From NCBI RefSeq assembly GCF_000743525.1, contig NZ_JQGK01000004.1, positions 1 through 64,000 on the forward strand: a DNA stretch of 64,000 nucleotides. Direction: 5' to 3'. Shown piece by piece: positions 34,081 through 44,151 of the stretch. Numbering within the stretch: position 1 is the first letter of the stretch; each line of letters starts with the position of its first letter. This DNA is from Sulfurospirillum sp. SCADC. Lineage in GTDB: Bacteria > Campylobacterota > Campylobacteria > Campylobacterales > Sulfurospirillaceae. The translations under genes were made by a program, and so were the position numbers. A model generated the notes under the pieces. It was given only the letters and a program-made list of their open reading frames with translations. It was not told the DNA's origin and did no database searches.

Positions 34081-37000
34081 ATGCAAAACAATGAAATAAT
34101 CATCGAGAGAGCCATAGCATTGGCAGAAAAATGGCAAAATCGTGCCACAGAGTTGGTCAGCGATTTTGATCAAAAATTCCACGTTAAAATGAACAAAATG
34201 CTCGGTCATCCTAAAGACAAGGTCTTTTTGATCGAGCTGATGGATCAGAGTTTTAGAAGTAAAAACCCCACACGCGTTGCCAATCAGATCGAGTATCTTT
34301 TCGCCAAATACGAAATGGCATCGTTTTTTACAACTTCCGAGCGCTTTTTGGTCTTTTTATTTCGCAATGCAGGCGTTTATCTGCCTCAGATTTCCATCCC
34401 ACTTTTTATCAGTAACATCAGAGAAGATACCAAAACCGTGGTGCTCAAAGGCGAAGACGATGTGCTCAATGCCCATTTGATCAAACGCAAAAATGAGGGC
34501 ACACGCATCAATCTCAATCTCATCGGTGAAGTCGTTTTAGGCGAAGAGGAAGCGGAAGAGCGGATTGAGAAATACCTCAAAGTGCTTGAAAATCCCAATG
34601 TCGATTATATCTCCATCAAAATCTCAACGCTCTTTTCGCAGATCAATGCGCTTGCGTACGAAGAGACGGTGGAAGAGCTCGTAAAACGTTTGAGTCGCAT
34701 CTACGCACAAGCGAAAAAATACAGCTTCACCAATGCCAAAGGCGAACATACCAATAAATTTATCAACCTTGATATGGAAGAGTACCGTGATCTTGCACTG
34801 ACATTCAGTGCCTTTACCCAAACGCTTGATTTGCCAGAGTTTCAAGATTTTCGAGCTGGCATCGTGCTTCAGGCGTATCTGCCTGATTCGCATCTGTGGC
34901 AACAAAAGCTCATCGCATGGGCGAAAGAACGGGTTGAAAAAGGCGGTGTGCCGATCAAAATGCGTTTGGTCAAGGGTGCCAATATGGAGATGGAAGAGAC
35001 CGAAGCAGGGCTTCGTCACTGGGAACTCGTCACCCACATGCGCAAAATCGACACCGATAGCAACTATAAAATCATGGGTGAGTTTGGCTTGCGACCTGAG
35101 CATGCCAAGTATGTCAACCTTGGAATGGCATCGCACAATCTCTTTGAATTGGCGCATGGATATGAACTCGCGCGAGAGTATGGCACCACCGAGTTTTTCA
35201 GCATGGAGATGTTGGAAGGCATGAGCGAATCAGCGCGCCTTGCGATCAAAGAGATCAGCGGTGAGGTGATTTTGTACGCACCCACGGCGAAAAAAGAGCA
35301 GTTTACCAATGCCATTGCGTACTTGGTCAGGCGTCTGGATGAAAATACAGGCGAGGAGAATTTCATTCGCTACTCGTTTGGGCTTAAAGTCGGAAGCCCT
35401 GCGTGGGAGAGCCAAAAGCAAAAATTTATCGATGCGTTTGAAAATACAAAAGACCTTTTTATCGGCACAAAACGCCATCAAAACAGGCTAAGCGAACAGT
35501 GGGAAAATTACGAAGGTGGCAGTTTTTTCACGGGTACATACCATGGCGAAGCCGATACCGATTTTATTTTGCCACCCAATAAAGCGTGGGCAAAAAACAT
35601 TCGCGCGAAATGGCAGAAAAAAGCAGGTGATGAGGTAAATGTTGCGCCTATTGTTGTGGGAGGCGAGGCGATTGTGGAGCGAGAAGTTAAAACTGTCATC
35701 GATAAATCGCAACTGAAAGAGAGCGTAGTGTGTGGTAAATACGCCCTTGCTACCCAAAAAGATTTAGAGCGTGCGGTGAAAGTTGCCGCGGAAGATAAAG
35801 ATGGTTGGCGAAGCCTGAGTGCGAGCGAGCGCCAAAAAATCCTTGGGCAGGTTGCCAATAAAATGCGCGCCAAACGAGGTGATCTCATCGGAGTCGCCGC
35901 AGCCGAAGTGGGAAAAGTCTTTTTTGAAACCGACGTAGAAGTCAGCGAAGCCATCGACTTCTTAGAGTTTTACGGCCACAGCGCGCGCTATTTTGAGGGG
36001 TACAAAAACCTTACATGTAAAGGTAAAGGTGTGGGCGTCATCACGCCTCCGTGGAACTTTCCGATTGCCATTCCCGTTGGTGGTATTAGCGCTGCATTAG
36101 CGGCAGGAAACTGTGTGATCATCAAGCCTGCCAGTGCAGCAGCTTTGTGTGCGTATGAACTGTGTCAATGTTTTTGGGATGCAGGGGTGAGCAAAAATAC
36201 CCTCCAATTTGTTCCGTGCGCGGGAAGTTTGGCGGGGGAATATCTTGTTCAAAATGAGAAGGTTGATTTTGTCATACTCACCGGTGGCGAAGAGACGGCA
36301 TACGCAATGCTTAAAAGCCGTCCAAACCTCTTTTTAAGTGCCGAAACGGGTGGCAAAGATGCGACTATCGTGACCGCGATGAGCGACCGCGAGCAGGCGA
36401 TCAAAAATGTGGTTCACTCCGCGTTTTCCAACAGCGGCCAAAAATGCTCCGCAACCTCGCTTTTGGTTTTGGAAGAGGAGGTTTACAATGACCCTCATTT
36501 CAAAGCTGGACTGATCGATGCAGCGAAAAGTTTACATGTAGGCTCGGTGTGGGACTTTACCAATCGTCTAGGCACGCTTGCCAATCCGGTCAGTGGCGCG
36601 CTGAAACAAGCACTTGAGAGCCTTGAAGAGGGTGAAAGTTGGGCGTTAGCGCCTAGTTATGCGGACGAAAACGAATACATGCTCAAACCTAGCATTAAAT
36701 GGGGTGTCAAAGAGGGTAGTTTTTGCCATCGCACAGAGCTTTTTGGACCGATGCTTTCGGTCATGTGCGCGCGTGATTTGAAACATGCAATCGAGATCGT
36801 TAACGCGACAGGCTATGGACTGACGTCAGGCATTGAGTCACTCGATGAGCGCGAAGTGGCGTATTGGAGGAAGCATCTCAACGCAGGCAATCTGTACATC
36901 AACCGCGGAACAACCGGTGCGATAGTGCTGCGTCAGCCCTTTGGAGGCTTTGGCAAATCCGCTGTGGGTTCAGGCAGAAAAGCGGGCATTCACAACTACA

Positions 37001-37677
37001 TCACGCAGTTTATGGAGATCGAAGAGGTTGCAGCGCCTCTTATCAACCATTCCCATCCACACGCGTTTCTTCCTCTGATTCATGGTTGGAAAGAGGGGTG
37101 CAGTAAAGGATTGTACGCAGAATTTAAGAGTGATTTTGAGAAATTAAGCTTCGCCGTTGGCAGTTACCTTGAAAATGTTGAAGCGACGTTTAGCCAAGAG
37201 CAAGACTTTGCAAAGGTGCGAGGTGAAGACAATCTTTTCAAATACCTCCCCCTCAAACGCATCGCACTTCGTGTGAGTCAAGACGATGGACTGTTTGATG
37301 TGATGAGCCGCATTATGGCAGCTCGCATCGCTCAAACTTCTTTACATATAAGCCTTGAATTTAGCGCGCAAAGCAGTGTGATAGCGTTTTTATATGAACA
37401 TCACGGCATGCTATTTGGGAAAAAGGACACGATGGAACGCGAAGATGAGGCAACCTTTGTAGAATGTTTTGAGCATGTCGATAAAATCTTCTACGCAAAC
37501 GCAGCACGCATCTCGCCTTTTGTGTACGCATCCGTTGCACAAAAAGCAAAGTGCATAGTAAGAGCAAAACCATTGATGGAAGGACGCGTGGAGCTATTGC
37601 ACTATTTTGCCGAACAGAGCATTTCGCACAGCTACCATCGTTATGGCAATCTAGGAGCGAGAGGTATTAAAAAGTAA
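34081..37677 (+). CDS. putA: Bifunctional proline dehydrogenase/P5C dehydrogenase PutA
   Basis: A 1198-residue enzyme that oxidises proline to glutamate in two steps. The N-terminal half is the FAD-dependent proline dehydrogenase barrel (RLVKGANMEMEETEAG and YSFGLKVGSP are typical). The second part is the aldehyde dehydrogenase: TPPWNFPIAIP near residue 655, the general-base Glu in SAETGGKD near 754 and the nucleophilic Cys in SGQKCSA near 788. A C-terminal extension of about 200 residues follows. There is no N-terminal ribbon-helix-helix domain, so unlike E. coli PutA it is not its own repressor. GAGGAAC precedes the ATG. It is placed after the Liv operon, suggesting an amino-acid-consuming lifestyle. 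Confidence 0.95.
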   Translation: MQNNEIIIERAIALAEKWQNRATELVSDFDQKFHVKMNKMLGHPKDKVFLIELMDQSFRSKNPTRVANQIEYLFAKYEMASFFTTSERFLVFLFRNAGVYLPQISIPLFISNIREDTKTVVLKGEDDVLNAHLIKRKNEGTRINLNLIGEVVLGEEEAEERIEKYLKVLENPNVDYISIKISTLFSQINALAYEETVEELVKRLSRIYAQAKKYSFTNAKGEHTNKFINLDMEEYRDLALTFSAFTQTLDLPEFQDFRAGIVLQAYLPDSHLWQQKLIAWAKERVEKGGVPIKMRLVKGANMEMEETEAGLRHWELVTHMRKIDTDSNYKIMGEFGLRPEHAKYVNLGMASHNLFELAHGYELAREYGTTEFFSMEMLEGMSESARLAIKEISGEVILYAPTAKKEQFTNAIAYLVRRLDENTGEENFIRYSFGLKVGSPAWESQKQKFIDAFENTKDLFIGTKRHQNRLSEQWENYEGGSFFTGTYHGEADTDFILPPNKAWAKNIRAKWQKKAGDEVNVAPIVVGGEAIVEREVKTVIDKSQLKESVVCGKYALATQKDLERAVKVAAEDKDGWRSLSASERQKILGQVANKMRAKRGDLIGVAAAEVGKVFFETDVEVSEAIDFLEFYGHSARYFEGYKNLTCKGKGVGVITPPWNFPIAIPVGGISAALAAGNCVIIKPASAAALCAYELCQCFWDAGVSKNTLQFVPCAGSLAGEYLVQNEKVDFVILTGGEETAYAMLKSRPNLFLSAETGGKDATIVTAMSDREQAIKNVVHSAFSNSGQKCSATSLLVLEEEVYNDPHFKAGLIDAAKSLHVGSVWDFTNRLGTLANPVSGALKQALESLEEGESWALAPSYADENEYMLKPSIKWGVKEGSFCHRTELFGPMLSVMCARDLKHAIEIVNATGYGLTSGIESLDEREVAYWRKHLNAGNLYINRGTTGAIVLRQPFGGFGKSAVGSGRKAGIHNYITQFMEIEEVAAPLINHSHPHAFLPLIHGWKEGCSKGLYAEFKSDFEKLSFAVGSYLENVEATFSQEQDFAKVRGEDNLFKYLPLKRIALRVSQDDGLFDVMSRIMAARIAQTSLHISLEFSAQSSVIAFLYEHHGMLFGKKDTMEREDEATFVECFEHVDKIFYANAARISPFVYASVAQKAKCIVRAKPLMEGRVELLHYFAEQSISHSYHRYGNLGARGIKK

Positions 37678-37687
37678 AAGTAAGAGA

Positions 37688-37713
37688 GGGGCATATTTGC
37701 CCCTTGTCTTTTT
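37688..37713 (+). terminator. Terminator of putA
   Basis: GGGGCA-TATT-TGCCCC followed by TTGTCTTTTT, 10 nt after the putA stop: a standard intrinsic terminator. Confidence 0.85.
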
Positions 37714-37719
37714 CAAATG

Positions 37720-38100
37720 AGTTTATTATGAGAAAAATGTATCGAGTTGAGAAGGTTCTTATCATTTTTTAAGCGGACATGGGCAATACTTTGTACGGTT
37801 CTAGTGAATAGATCGTCCGATTTCACTACTTTGCCACGTCATCGGTGATAATCTGACGTGGGGACTGTATCCTTCTATCATCTAACGCGTTTTGCTTCCC
37901 TATCCCATTAAGCTTTTGCTCTCAAAACACGTGTCGGTTCAAGATGGAAATTGTTCAAGACAATTCTCAATTTAGGTACATTTAAATACAGCTTCTGCAT
38001 CAGTTTGAGTATCTTAGGCGCAACGGCAATGGTAATACCAATGGAGTTTAAATACAACTTTTATGTCGGTTCGAGAGAGTAAAGGGACTAAAATTTTAAC
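37720..38100 (+). other. Non-coding stretch with a decayed reading frame
   Basis: About 380 bases without an intact gene. One plus-strand frame is protein-like but broken by stops: it reads LRRFLSFFKRTWAIL, then two stops, then SDVGTVSFYHLTRFASLSH, another stop, and finally a membrane-like piece ILGATAMVIPMEFKYNFYVG ending in TAA near 38083. A short direct repeat, GTCGGTTC(A/G)AGA, occurs twice about 120 bp apart. This looks like a degenerating membrane-protein gene, but no family is recognised. Confidence 0.35.
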
Positions 38101-38160
38101 TTTACATGTAAAATTAATGTAAGGATAAAGCAGTGTGACTCTTTATCCTCTTTTCTAAAT

Positions 38161-38382
38161 TTACTTAAGTTTTTCGATAATCGTTTGATTGAGCTCGATG
38201 GTCTCTTTATTTTTGGCGATATTCTCTTTATTTTGTTCAATACGCTGTTTATTTTTCGTGATCTCTTCGCGGTTGAGCTCAATGAGGCGTGTGAGTTCAT
38301 CGACGCGTTGCTCGTATTTATTGATAAGGTAGTAAATCACATAAACCAGCACCCCAATGACGATCCATTGTAAAATATCCAT
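38161..38382 (-). CDS. Small membrane-anchored coiled-coil protein
   Basis: 73 residues: one N-terminal transmembrane helix (ILQWIVIGVLVYVIYYLI) followed by a long regular coiled coil built from a seven-residue repeat with the pattern NKxxIxx (KNKQRIEQNKENIAKNKETIELNQ). The start has GAAGGAAG upstream. Likely an oligomeric membrane-tethered rod with its coil in the cytosol; function unknown. TTTACATGTAAA lies about 50 bp past its stop. Confidence 0.7.
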   Translation of the reverse strand: MDILQWIVIGVLVYVIYYLINKYEQRVDELTRLIELNREEITKNKQRIEQNKENIAKNKETIELNQTIIEKLK

Positions 38383-38432
38383 AGACGCTTCCTTCAGTCA
38401 AATTTGGTGCTATTGTACCCTTTTAATCCAAA

Positions 38433-39176
38433 TCACGCAATAATCTCAAAAACGTATTCGCGCTTGAGTTTTTGCTCCAAAATCTCTTTGATGCGCAGGT
38501 CTGTAAAGGCGATGGCACTCAGCTCTTTTTCGTCATTGGGCTGATGAAGTGCCAGTTCGCGTAACACCTGCCCACGGTACGCTTTGGCGAAATGGCTGAC
38601 AACTTTTCCCTTTTTGAGAAACTTCATCGTCATGTAAGGGCGTTTGAGGGTGTAAAACTTCTCGTAAAAGCCAGCGCGCAGATCGAGCACGCACTCATCG
38701 CCTATCCATGCATCAATCGCATCGCTAAAATGCTCTTTGTAAAACATTTCAGTTTTAAAACCAGCCAAGGTTTCGCCTTGTTGGAGTTTGTACTCAGGGA
38801 TCAGATCGCCTGCTAACAGAGGACCAAAAAGATTGGAGAAGATCATGACATTGGTTTCAAGGTACGTGTGTGCGTTTTCAGTGAGTGTTTCAAACCGAAG
38901 ATGATCGTAAGCAATGCCACTGTAACGAAGAATCGCTTTACATGTCAGTGCATCAAAAATAGGCTTGTTCGCTTGTGCTAAGACTTTTTGAGGGTCTTTA
39001 ATGCCAAAAAGCTGTTGCAATGTTGGAATGTCTTGGCGCTTCAAAAGAGCTTGGTAGTTCTCTAAAACCTGCAGACGTTTTTCATATAAATAAGGAAAGA
39101 TCAAACTCGATTTTTCAAGTTTTCCATGCGTCGTCAGTTCCCTTTTGGTCTCACTCGGGGAGAATAAAATTTTCAT
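38433..39176 (-). CDS. yaaA: YaaA-family (DUF328) peroxide-stress protein
   Basis: A 247-residue protein of the YaaA family. MKILFSPSETK at the start, the helix-rich middle (LFGIKDPQKVLAQANKPIFDALTCKAILRYSGIAYDHL) and the late FLKKGKVVSHFAKAYRGQVLRELA match the family. E. coli YaaA lowers free iron and limits oxidative damage by binding DNA under peroxide stress; the same role is inferred. Single gene, just left of a tRNA cluster and divergent from its promoter. Confidence 0.85.
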   Translation of the reverse strand: MKILFSPSETKRELTTHGKLEKSSLIFPYLYEKRLQVLENYQALLKRQDIPTLQQLFGIKDPQKVLAQANKPIFDALTCKAILRYSGIAYDHLRFETLTENAHTYLETNVMIFSNLFGPLLAGDLIPEYKLQQGETLAGFKTEMFYKEHFSDAIDAWIGDECVLDLRAGFYEKFYTLKRPYMTMKFLKKGKVVSHFAKAYRGQVLRELALHQPNDEKELSAIAFTDLRIKEILEQKLKREYVFEIIA

Positions 39177-39244
39177 CTTCAGCCTTTATTGCAAACGTAA
39201 GCGACTATTTTAGCCAATATTCCACTAGAAACTGCAAAAAAGTA

Positions 39245-39273
39245 TTGACTTTGGAAATCTTTTGAGATATAAT
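39245..39273 (+). promoter_or_regulatory. Sigma-70 promoter of the tRNA cluster
   Basis: TTGACT (39245-39250) and TATAAT (39268-39273) are 17 bp apart, and the first tRNA begins about 20 bp downstream. This is the best consensus promoter seen in the window and probably drives tRNA-Thr, tRNA-Tyr and tRNA-Gly. Confidence 0.8.
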
Positions 39274-39293
39274 TTCACCTCACAATCAAGGGT

Positions 39294-39369
39294 GCTGGTG
39301 TAGCTCAGTTGGTAGAGCAACTGCCTTGTAAGCAGTAGGTCGGCGGTTCGACTCCGTTCACCAGCTCCA
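39294..39369 (+). tRNA. tRNA-Thr (anticodon TGT)
   Basis: Cloverleaf read by eye: acceptor GCTGGTG/CACCAGC, D-arm with AGCTCAGTTGGTAGAGC, anticodon loop CTTGTAA giving TGT, T-arm with GGTTCGACTCC and an encoded CCA end. First tRNA of a cluster. Confidence 0.95.
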
Positions 39370-39422
39370 TTTTTGTTTGTGAAAGACAGTGTTTGACCAG
39401 CAATGAAATATGGTAAAAATAC

Positions 39423-39507
<85 letters not shown>

Positions 39508-39509
39508 TT

Positions 39510-39586
39510 GCGGGAGTAGCTCAGTTGGCTAGAGCATTAGCCTTCCAAGCTGGGGGTCGCGGGTTCGAGTCCCGTCTCCCGCTCCA
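39510..39586 (+). tRNA. tRNA-Gly (anticodon TCC)
   Basis: Acceptor GCGGGAG/CTCCCGC, D-arm AGCTCAGTTGGCTAGAGC, anticodon loop CTTCCAA giving TCC, T-arm GGTTCGAGTCC, encoded CCA. Only 2 nt after tRNA-Tyr. Confidence 0.95.
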
Positions 39587-39730
39587 AGATTTTATAAGCA
39601 AACTGGGAGCTGTTGAATTTCTTCTGCTTTAGGGCACTACAGAACAAGTTCAGTAGTCTTACCTTCCTTCCTTATGAAATCAAATCGTTACTGGTATTTC
39701 GATACAATATGGTCCACCCTTTTGTAGTCG

Positions 39731-39805
<75 letters not shown>

Positions 39806-39878
39806 TCACTCAAAAAGTTTTTATAACTTTGACAAATTGAAATGTATTAAAAAAACAAAACTCATTACGGAGGAAAAA

Positions 39879-41078
39879 ATGGCAAAAGAAAAGTTCTCTA
39901 GAACCAAGCCACACGTTAACATTGGAACCATCGGTCACGTTGATCATGGTAAAACTACGCTTACAGCTGCAATCTCAGCAGTTCTAGCGACAAAAGGTCT
40001 TTGTGAATTTAAAGATTACGATGGTATTGATAACGCTCCTGAAGAGAGAGAGCGTGGTATTACTATTGCAACTTCTCACATTGAATATGAAACAGAAAAC
40101 CGCCACTACGCTCACGTAGACTGCCCAGGCCATGCTGACTATGTTAAAAACATGATCACAGGTGCTGCTCAAATGGATGGCGCGATTCTTGTTGTTTCTG
40201 CAGCAGATGGTCCTATGCCACAAACGCGTGAACACATTCTTCTTTCTCGCCAAGTAGGCGTTCCATACATCGTTGTTTTCATGAACAAAGCGGATATGGT
40301 TGATGATGAAGAACTTCTTGAGCTTGTTGAAATGGAAATCCGTGAACTTCTTTCTGTTTATGACTTCCCAGGTGATGATACTCCAATCGTTGCAGGTTCT
40401 GCGCTTAAAGCACTTGAAGAAGCAAAAGCAGGTACTGTTGGCGCATGGGGTGAAAAAATTCTTGCTCTTATGGCAGCTGTTGATGCGTATATTCCTGTTC
40501 CACAACGTGAAACTGAAAAAGATTTCTTGATGCCAATCGAAGACGTATTCTCAATCTCAGGTCGTGGTACCGTTGTTACAGGTAAAATCGAAAGAGGCGC
40601 TGTAAAAATTGGTGAGACTATTGAAATCGTCGGTATCAAAGATACTAAAACAACAACGGTAACCGGTGTTGAAATGTTCCGTAAAGAGATGGAACGTGGT
40701 GAGGCTGGTGATAACTGCGGTATCTTGTTACGTGGTATCAAAAAAGAAGAAGTTGAGCGTGGTATGGTTCTTTGTAAACCAAAATCAATCACTCCACACA
40801 CTGACTTTGAAGCTGAAATCTATGTTCTTTCAAAAGAAGAGGGTGGTCGTCATACTCCATTCTTTAACAACTATAGACCACAATTCTATGTTCGTACAAC
40901 AGACGTAACAGGTTCTATCACATTACCAGAAGGTACTGAGATGGTTATGCCTGGTGATAACGTAAAAATCAAAGTAGCAATGATCGCTCCTATCGCTCTT
41001 GAAGAGGGTACTCGTTTTGCAATCCGTGAGGGTGGTAGAACCGTTGGTGCGGGTGTTGTTTCAACAATCATCAAGTAA
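39879..41078 (+). CDS. tuf: Elongation factor Tu
   Basis: A 399-residue GTPase that carries aminoacyl-tRNA to the ribosome. [13 protein letters not shown] is the P-loop, [12 protein letters not shown] the switch II region, NKADMVDD the guanine site; the three EF-Tu domains follow. The start [14 protein letters not shown] has GGAGG eight bases upstream, and the longer open frame runs into the tRNA. It is placed in the tRNA-tuf-rpmG-trpT-secE-nusG order common in bacteria. A hairpin follows it. Confidence 0.98.
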   Translation: MAKEKFSRTKPHVNIGTIGHVDHGKTTLTAAISAVLATKGLCEFKDYDGIDNAPEERERGITIATSHIEYETENRHYAHVDCPGHADYVKNMITGAAQMDGAILVVSAADGPMPQTREHILLSRQVGVPYIVVFMNKADMVDDEELLELVEMEIRELLSVYDFPGDDTPIVAGSALKALEEAKAGTVGAWGEKILALMAAVDAYIPVPQRETEKDFLMPIEDVFSISGRGTVVTGKIERGAVKIGETIEIVGIKDTKTTTVTGVEMFRKEMERGEAGDNCGILLRGIKKEEVERGMVLCKPKSITPHTDFEAEIYVLSKEEGGRHTPFFNNYRPQFYVRTTDVTGSITLPEGTEMVMPGDNVKIKVAMIAPIALEEGTRFAIREGGRTVGAGVVSTIIK

Positions 41079-41083
41079 TTTTA

Positions 41084-41112
41084 ACATGTAAAGGGTTAAC
41101 CCCTTTACATGT
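41084..41112 (+). terminator. Palindrome-based hairpin after tuf
   Basis: ACATGTAAAGGG and CCCTTTACATGT pair over 12 bp around a 5-nt loop, just after the tuf stop. There is no T-run, so it more likely stabilises or partly terminates the tuf mRNA than ends the operon. Both arms carry the TTTACATGTAA motif (left copy imperfect). Confidence 0.65.
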
Positions 41113-41132
41113 AATCAAGTCAAGGAAATATT

Positions 41133-41291
41133 ATGACCGTTAAAATCGGACTTAAGTGTTCTGAATGTGGTGACATTAATTACACGACTACCAAAAACAG
41201 CAAGACAGTTACTGAAAAAGTTGAACTTAGCAAGTATTGTCCAAGACTGAAAAAACACACTGTTCATAAAGAAGTAAAATTAAAAAGTTAA
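41133..41291 (+). CDS. rpmG: 50S ribosomal protein L33
   Basis: A 52-residue basic protein: [43 protein letters not shown]. The L33 fold is evident, with cysteines at 9, 12 and 36 keeping most of the zinc-ribbon set. AAGGAAATATT precedes the ATG. It lies between tuf and tRNA-Trp. Confidence 0.96.
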   Translation: MTVKIGLKCSECGDINYTTTKNSKTVTEKVELSKYCPRLKKHTVHKEVKLKS

Positions 41292-41318
41292 GTCCCTTAA
41301 AAGACTTAACTTACATGC

Positions 41319-41394
41319 AGGGTAGTAGCTCCAACGGTAGAGCGTCGGTCTCCAAAACCGCAGGTTGGGGGTTCGAGTCCCTCCTACCCTGCCA
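41319..41394 (+). tRNA. tRNA-Trp (anticodon CCA)
   Basis: Acceptor AGGGTAG/CTACCCT, D-arm AGCTCCAACGGTAGAGC, anticodon loop CTCCAAA giving CCA, T-arm GGTTCGAGTCC, discriminator G and encoded CCA. Placed before secE as in many bacteria. Confidence 0.95.
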
Positions 41395-41411
41395 CTAGTC
41401 GAGGTAATACA

Positions 41412-41591
41412 ATGGAAAAATTAAGAGCTTATTATCATCATTCTAAAGCTGAATTGTCAAAGGTTATATTCCCGATTAAAGAACAGATTCGAAATGCTTT
41501 CATCTCTGTCTTTGTCGTTGTAACCGTAATTTCACTCTTTTTGGCGCTGATTGATGCTATTATGTCTTTTTCTTTATCTTCTTTAATTTAA
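41412..41591 (+). CDS. secE: Preprotein translocase subunit SecE
   Basis: A 59-residue short-form SecE: an amphipathic helix (LRAYYHHSKAELSKVIFPIKEQIRNA) followed by one transmembrane helix (FISVFVVVTVISLFLALIDAIM). It clamps SecY in the translocon. Position directly before nusG is diagnostic. GAGG lies upstream of the ATG. Confidence 0.94.
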   Translation: MEKLRAYYHHSKAELSKVIFPIKEQIRNAFISVFVVVTVISLFLALIDAIMSFSLSSLI

Positions 41592-41600
41592 GGAGAAAGA

Positions 41601-42131
41601 ATGGCACATAGATGGTATGCAATTCAAACCTATGCAGGTAGCGAGCAAGCAGTCAAAAAAGGGATTATTACTCTTGTCAATGATCATGGTATCGCTGAGA
41701 AGTTGGAGCAAATCGTTGTTCCAACCGAAGATGTCATTGAAGTTAAGAATGGTAAAAAAAAGATTAGTGAACGAAGTCTCTATCCTGGTTATGCGTTTGC
41801 AAAGCTAGATTTAGATACAGCACTTTGGCATCTTATTCAATCTTTGCCAAAAGTCGGAAGATTCATCGGTGAAGCAAAAAAGCCTACCCCGTTGAGTGAA
41901 AAAGATATTGCATTGATTTTAGAAAAAGCTGAGAAAAAAGGTGCACCAAAACCAAAAATCTTCTTTGAAAATGGAGAGAGTGTTAGGATTACAGAAGGTC
42001 CTTTCGCAAACTTTACAGGTTCAGTTGAAGAGTATGATATGGTTCATGGTAAACTCACACTCAATGTTTCAATCTTTGGTCGAAGTACTCCAGTTGAGAT
42101 TCTCTATTCTCAAGTTGAAAAAATAGTCTAA
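41601..42131 (+). CDS. nusG: Transcription factor NusG
   Basis: A 176-residue elongation factor. [22 protein letters not shown] is the N-terminal RNA-polymerase-binding domain, YPGYAF the characteristic strand, and [22 protein letters not shown] the C-terminal KOW domain. It binds RNA polymerase and contacts Rho or S10. AAGGAGAAAGA precedes the ATG, 9 nt after secE. Confidence 0.97.
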   Translation: MAHRWYAIQTYAGSEQAVKKGIITLVNDHGIAEKLEQIVVPTEDVIEVKNGKKKISERSLYPGYAFAKLDLDTALWHLIQSLPKVGRFIGEAKKPTPLSEKDIALILEKAEKKGAPKPKIFFENGESVRITEGPFANFTGSVEEYDMVHGKLTLNVSIFGRSTPVEILYSQVEKIV

Positions 42132-42147
42132 GCGTAAAGGAAAAGAA

Positions 42148-42573
42148 ATGGCAAAAAAAGTCATTGGTGAAATTAAATTGCAGATTGAAGCTGCTAAAGC
42201 AAACCCATCACCTCCAGTTGGTCCAGCCCTTGGTCAACGTGGTGTGAATATTATGGAGTTTTGTAAAGCGTTTAACGAAAGAACAAAAGAGATGGCAGGT
42301 TTTAGAATTCCTGTTGTTATCACTGTTTATGCCGATAAAAGTTTTACTTTTGTGACGAAACAACCACCTGCAACCGATCTTATCAAAAAAGCAGTTGGTC
42401 TTAAAAGTGGATCAAGTAACCCTTTAAAAAATAAAGTTGGTACCCTCAGTAAAGCTCAAATCCTTGAGATTGTTGAGAAAAAAATTGCTGATCTTAATAC
42501 AACTGATCGTGAACAAGCAGCGAAAATTATTTCAGGTTCTGCTCGAAGTATCGGTATTAATATCGTCGATTAA
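42148..42573 (+). CDS. rplK: 50S ribosomal protein L11
   Basis: 141 residues, standard length. [35 protein letters not shown] is the L11 N-terminal domain; the C-terminal part binds 23S rRNA at the GTPase centre. Ribosome site AAAGGAAAAG. Followed by rplA as usual. Confidence 0.98.
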   Translation: MAKKVIGEIKLQIEAAKANPSPPVGPALGQRGVNIMEFCKAFNERTKEMAGFRIPVVITVYADKSFTFVTKQPPATDLIKKAVGLKSGSSNPLKNKVGTLSKAQILEIVEKKIADLNTTDREQAAKIISGSARSIGINIVD

Positions 42574-42638
42574 AACTAACCCTTCACCGCCAGGGTTTTC
42601 AATATAAAGGCGGAAGCAAAATTATGCGGAGATAAAGA

Positions 42639-43343
42639 ATGGCAAAGAAAGTAAATAAACGTTTTCAAGAACTTTTGAAAAAAGTTGATAAAGAGAAAAA
42701 ATATTCTGTTGATGAAGCACTAGGCAATATTAAAAACCTTGCATCTGCAAAATTTGATGAAACAATCGAAGTAGCACTTAAACTTAACGTTGATCCACGT
42801 CATGCGGATCAAATGGTTAGAGGTTCTGTTGTTCTTCCTGCTGGGACTGGTAAAACGGTTCGTGTAGCGGTTATCGCTAAAGATGAGAAAGCAGATGAAG
42901 CAAGAGCAGCGGGTGCTGATATTGTTGGTAGTGATGATTTGATTGAAGATATTCAAGCAGGCAAAATCAACTTTGACGTTTTGATTGCAACACCAAATAT
43001 GATGGGTTTAGTGGGTAAAGTTGGTCGTATTCTTGGACCAAAAGGTATCATGCCAAATCCAAAAACAGGTACAGTAACCATGGACGTTGCTAAAGCTGTT
43101 GAGAATAACAAAGGTGGACAAGTAAACTTCCGTGTTGACAAACAAGGAAACATCCATGCAGGTATTGGTAAAATTAGCTTCACATCTGAGCAAATCAGAG
43201 AGAACTTTGAAGCATTTATCAAAGCAATTAACAAACACAAACCTGCTGCTTCAAAAGGTAAATATATTAAAAGCGCCGTTGTGTCACTCACAATGAGCCC
43301 ATCAATGAACCTTGAAAATCAAGAATTAATTGACCTTAAATAA
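42639..43343 (+). CDS. rplA: 50S ribosomal protein L1
   Basis: 234 residues, standard length. [23 protein letters not shown] and [18 protein letters not shown] are L1 signatures. It forms the L1 stalk and in many bacteria represses rplKA translation; a GCCAGGG-containing leader before rplK or rplA was not resolved here. Confidence 0.98.
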   Translation: MAKKVNKRFQELLKKVDKEKKYSVDEALGNIKNLASAKFDETIEVALKLNVDPRHADQMVRGSVVLPAGTGKTVRVAVIAKDEKADEARAAGADIVGSDDLIEDIQAGKINFDVLIATPNMMGLVGKVGRILGPKGIMPNPKTGTVTMDVAKAVENNKGGQVNFRVDKQGNIHAGIGKISFTSEQIRENFEAFIKAINKHKPAASKGKYIKSAVVSLTMSPSMNLENQELIDLK

Positions 43344-43530
43344 CAATTGACTTGAACATACGCCACTTCAATGGTTTGTGTTCAAGAGCCTTAAAAAATT
43401 ATTGTTGTAAAGCACCGTTTTATGACATGACATGTACGTACTTAATCTTATGATTGGAGAGAGTAGAGGCGCAAGCTTAATTTGAGATCACTCATCTCTA
43501 CTTGAAATCACCAGTTGGAAAGGAGAAAAA
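43344..43530 (+). promoter_or_regulatory. rplJ leader region
   Basis: A 187-nt spacer before rplJ, in the place of the L10 leader that L10-L12 bind to repress their own synthesis. It is partly self-complementary (for example TTGAACATA..GTGTTCAAG near 43354-43387) and ends in AAAGGAG before the TTG start. The class is inferred from position; I did not fold the full leader. Confidence 0.5.
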
Positions 43531-44013
43531 TTGACAAGAACAGAGAAAGCTGAATTTATTAGTTCTCTAACTGAAGAGTTTAAATCTTCCGACGGTTTAA
43601 TTGTTTGTGACTATAAAGGTCTTAATGTTAAAGCGATCGAAGCACTTAGAAACAGTGCTAGACCAGAAGCTGTTAGTGTTCAAGTAATTAAAAATACTTT
43701 GGCATCAATCGCTATGAAAAACGCTGGTATTGAAGGACTTGAACTTAAAGACACCAACATTTTTGTTTGGGGCGCTGACCAGTTAGCGGTAACAAAAATT
43801 GTTGCTACATTCGCTAAAACAAATCCAAATTTTATCATTAAATCTGGTTTTGCTGGTGGTATTGTGGTTGACGCTGCTAAAGTTGAAGCACTTTCTAAAA
43901 TGCCATCACGTAATGAGCTTATTGGAATGCTTCTATCAACTTGGATGGCACCTATCACAAACTTTACCATCGGTCTTGATGCACTTCGTGCTAAAAAACA
44001 AGAGTCTGAATAG
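43531..44013 (+). CDS. rplJ: 50S ribosomal protein L10
   Basis: 160 residues, normal length. It anchors L7/L12 dimers on the ribosome. The start is a TTG preceded by GGAAAGGAG, an unusual initiator that may help keep L10 low relative to L12. TRTEKAEFISSLTEEFKSSDGLIVCDYKGL is the family N-terminus. The 138-bp spacer to rplL carries a TTACATGTAA. Confidence 0.97.
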   Translation: MTRTEKAEFISSLTEEFKSSDGLIVCDYKGLNVKAIEALRNSARPEAVSVQVIKNTLASIAMKNAGIEGLELKDTNIFVWGADQLAVTKIVATFAKTNPNFIIKSGFAGGIVVDAAKVEALSKMPSRNELIGMLLSTWMAPITNFTIGLDALRAKKQESE

Positions 44014-44151
44014 AGCGTATGTGTAAGCTTTTAGTCTTACATGTAAAGTGCAAGAGTGAAGCAATGATGAGACTTCTTGCAAAACAGTAAAAAGCTTTTG
44101 CTTTGAAAAGAGCGAGCTTTATATTAAATTATAATAATCAGGAGATTTGAA

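Noticed and set aside
39984-40505. Long antisense open frames within tuf, rpoB, rpoC, fusA and putA
   Set aside because: They are shadows of strongly coding genes, Cys/Phe/Arg-rich and without ribosome sites or family resemblance.
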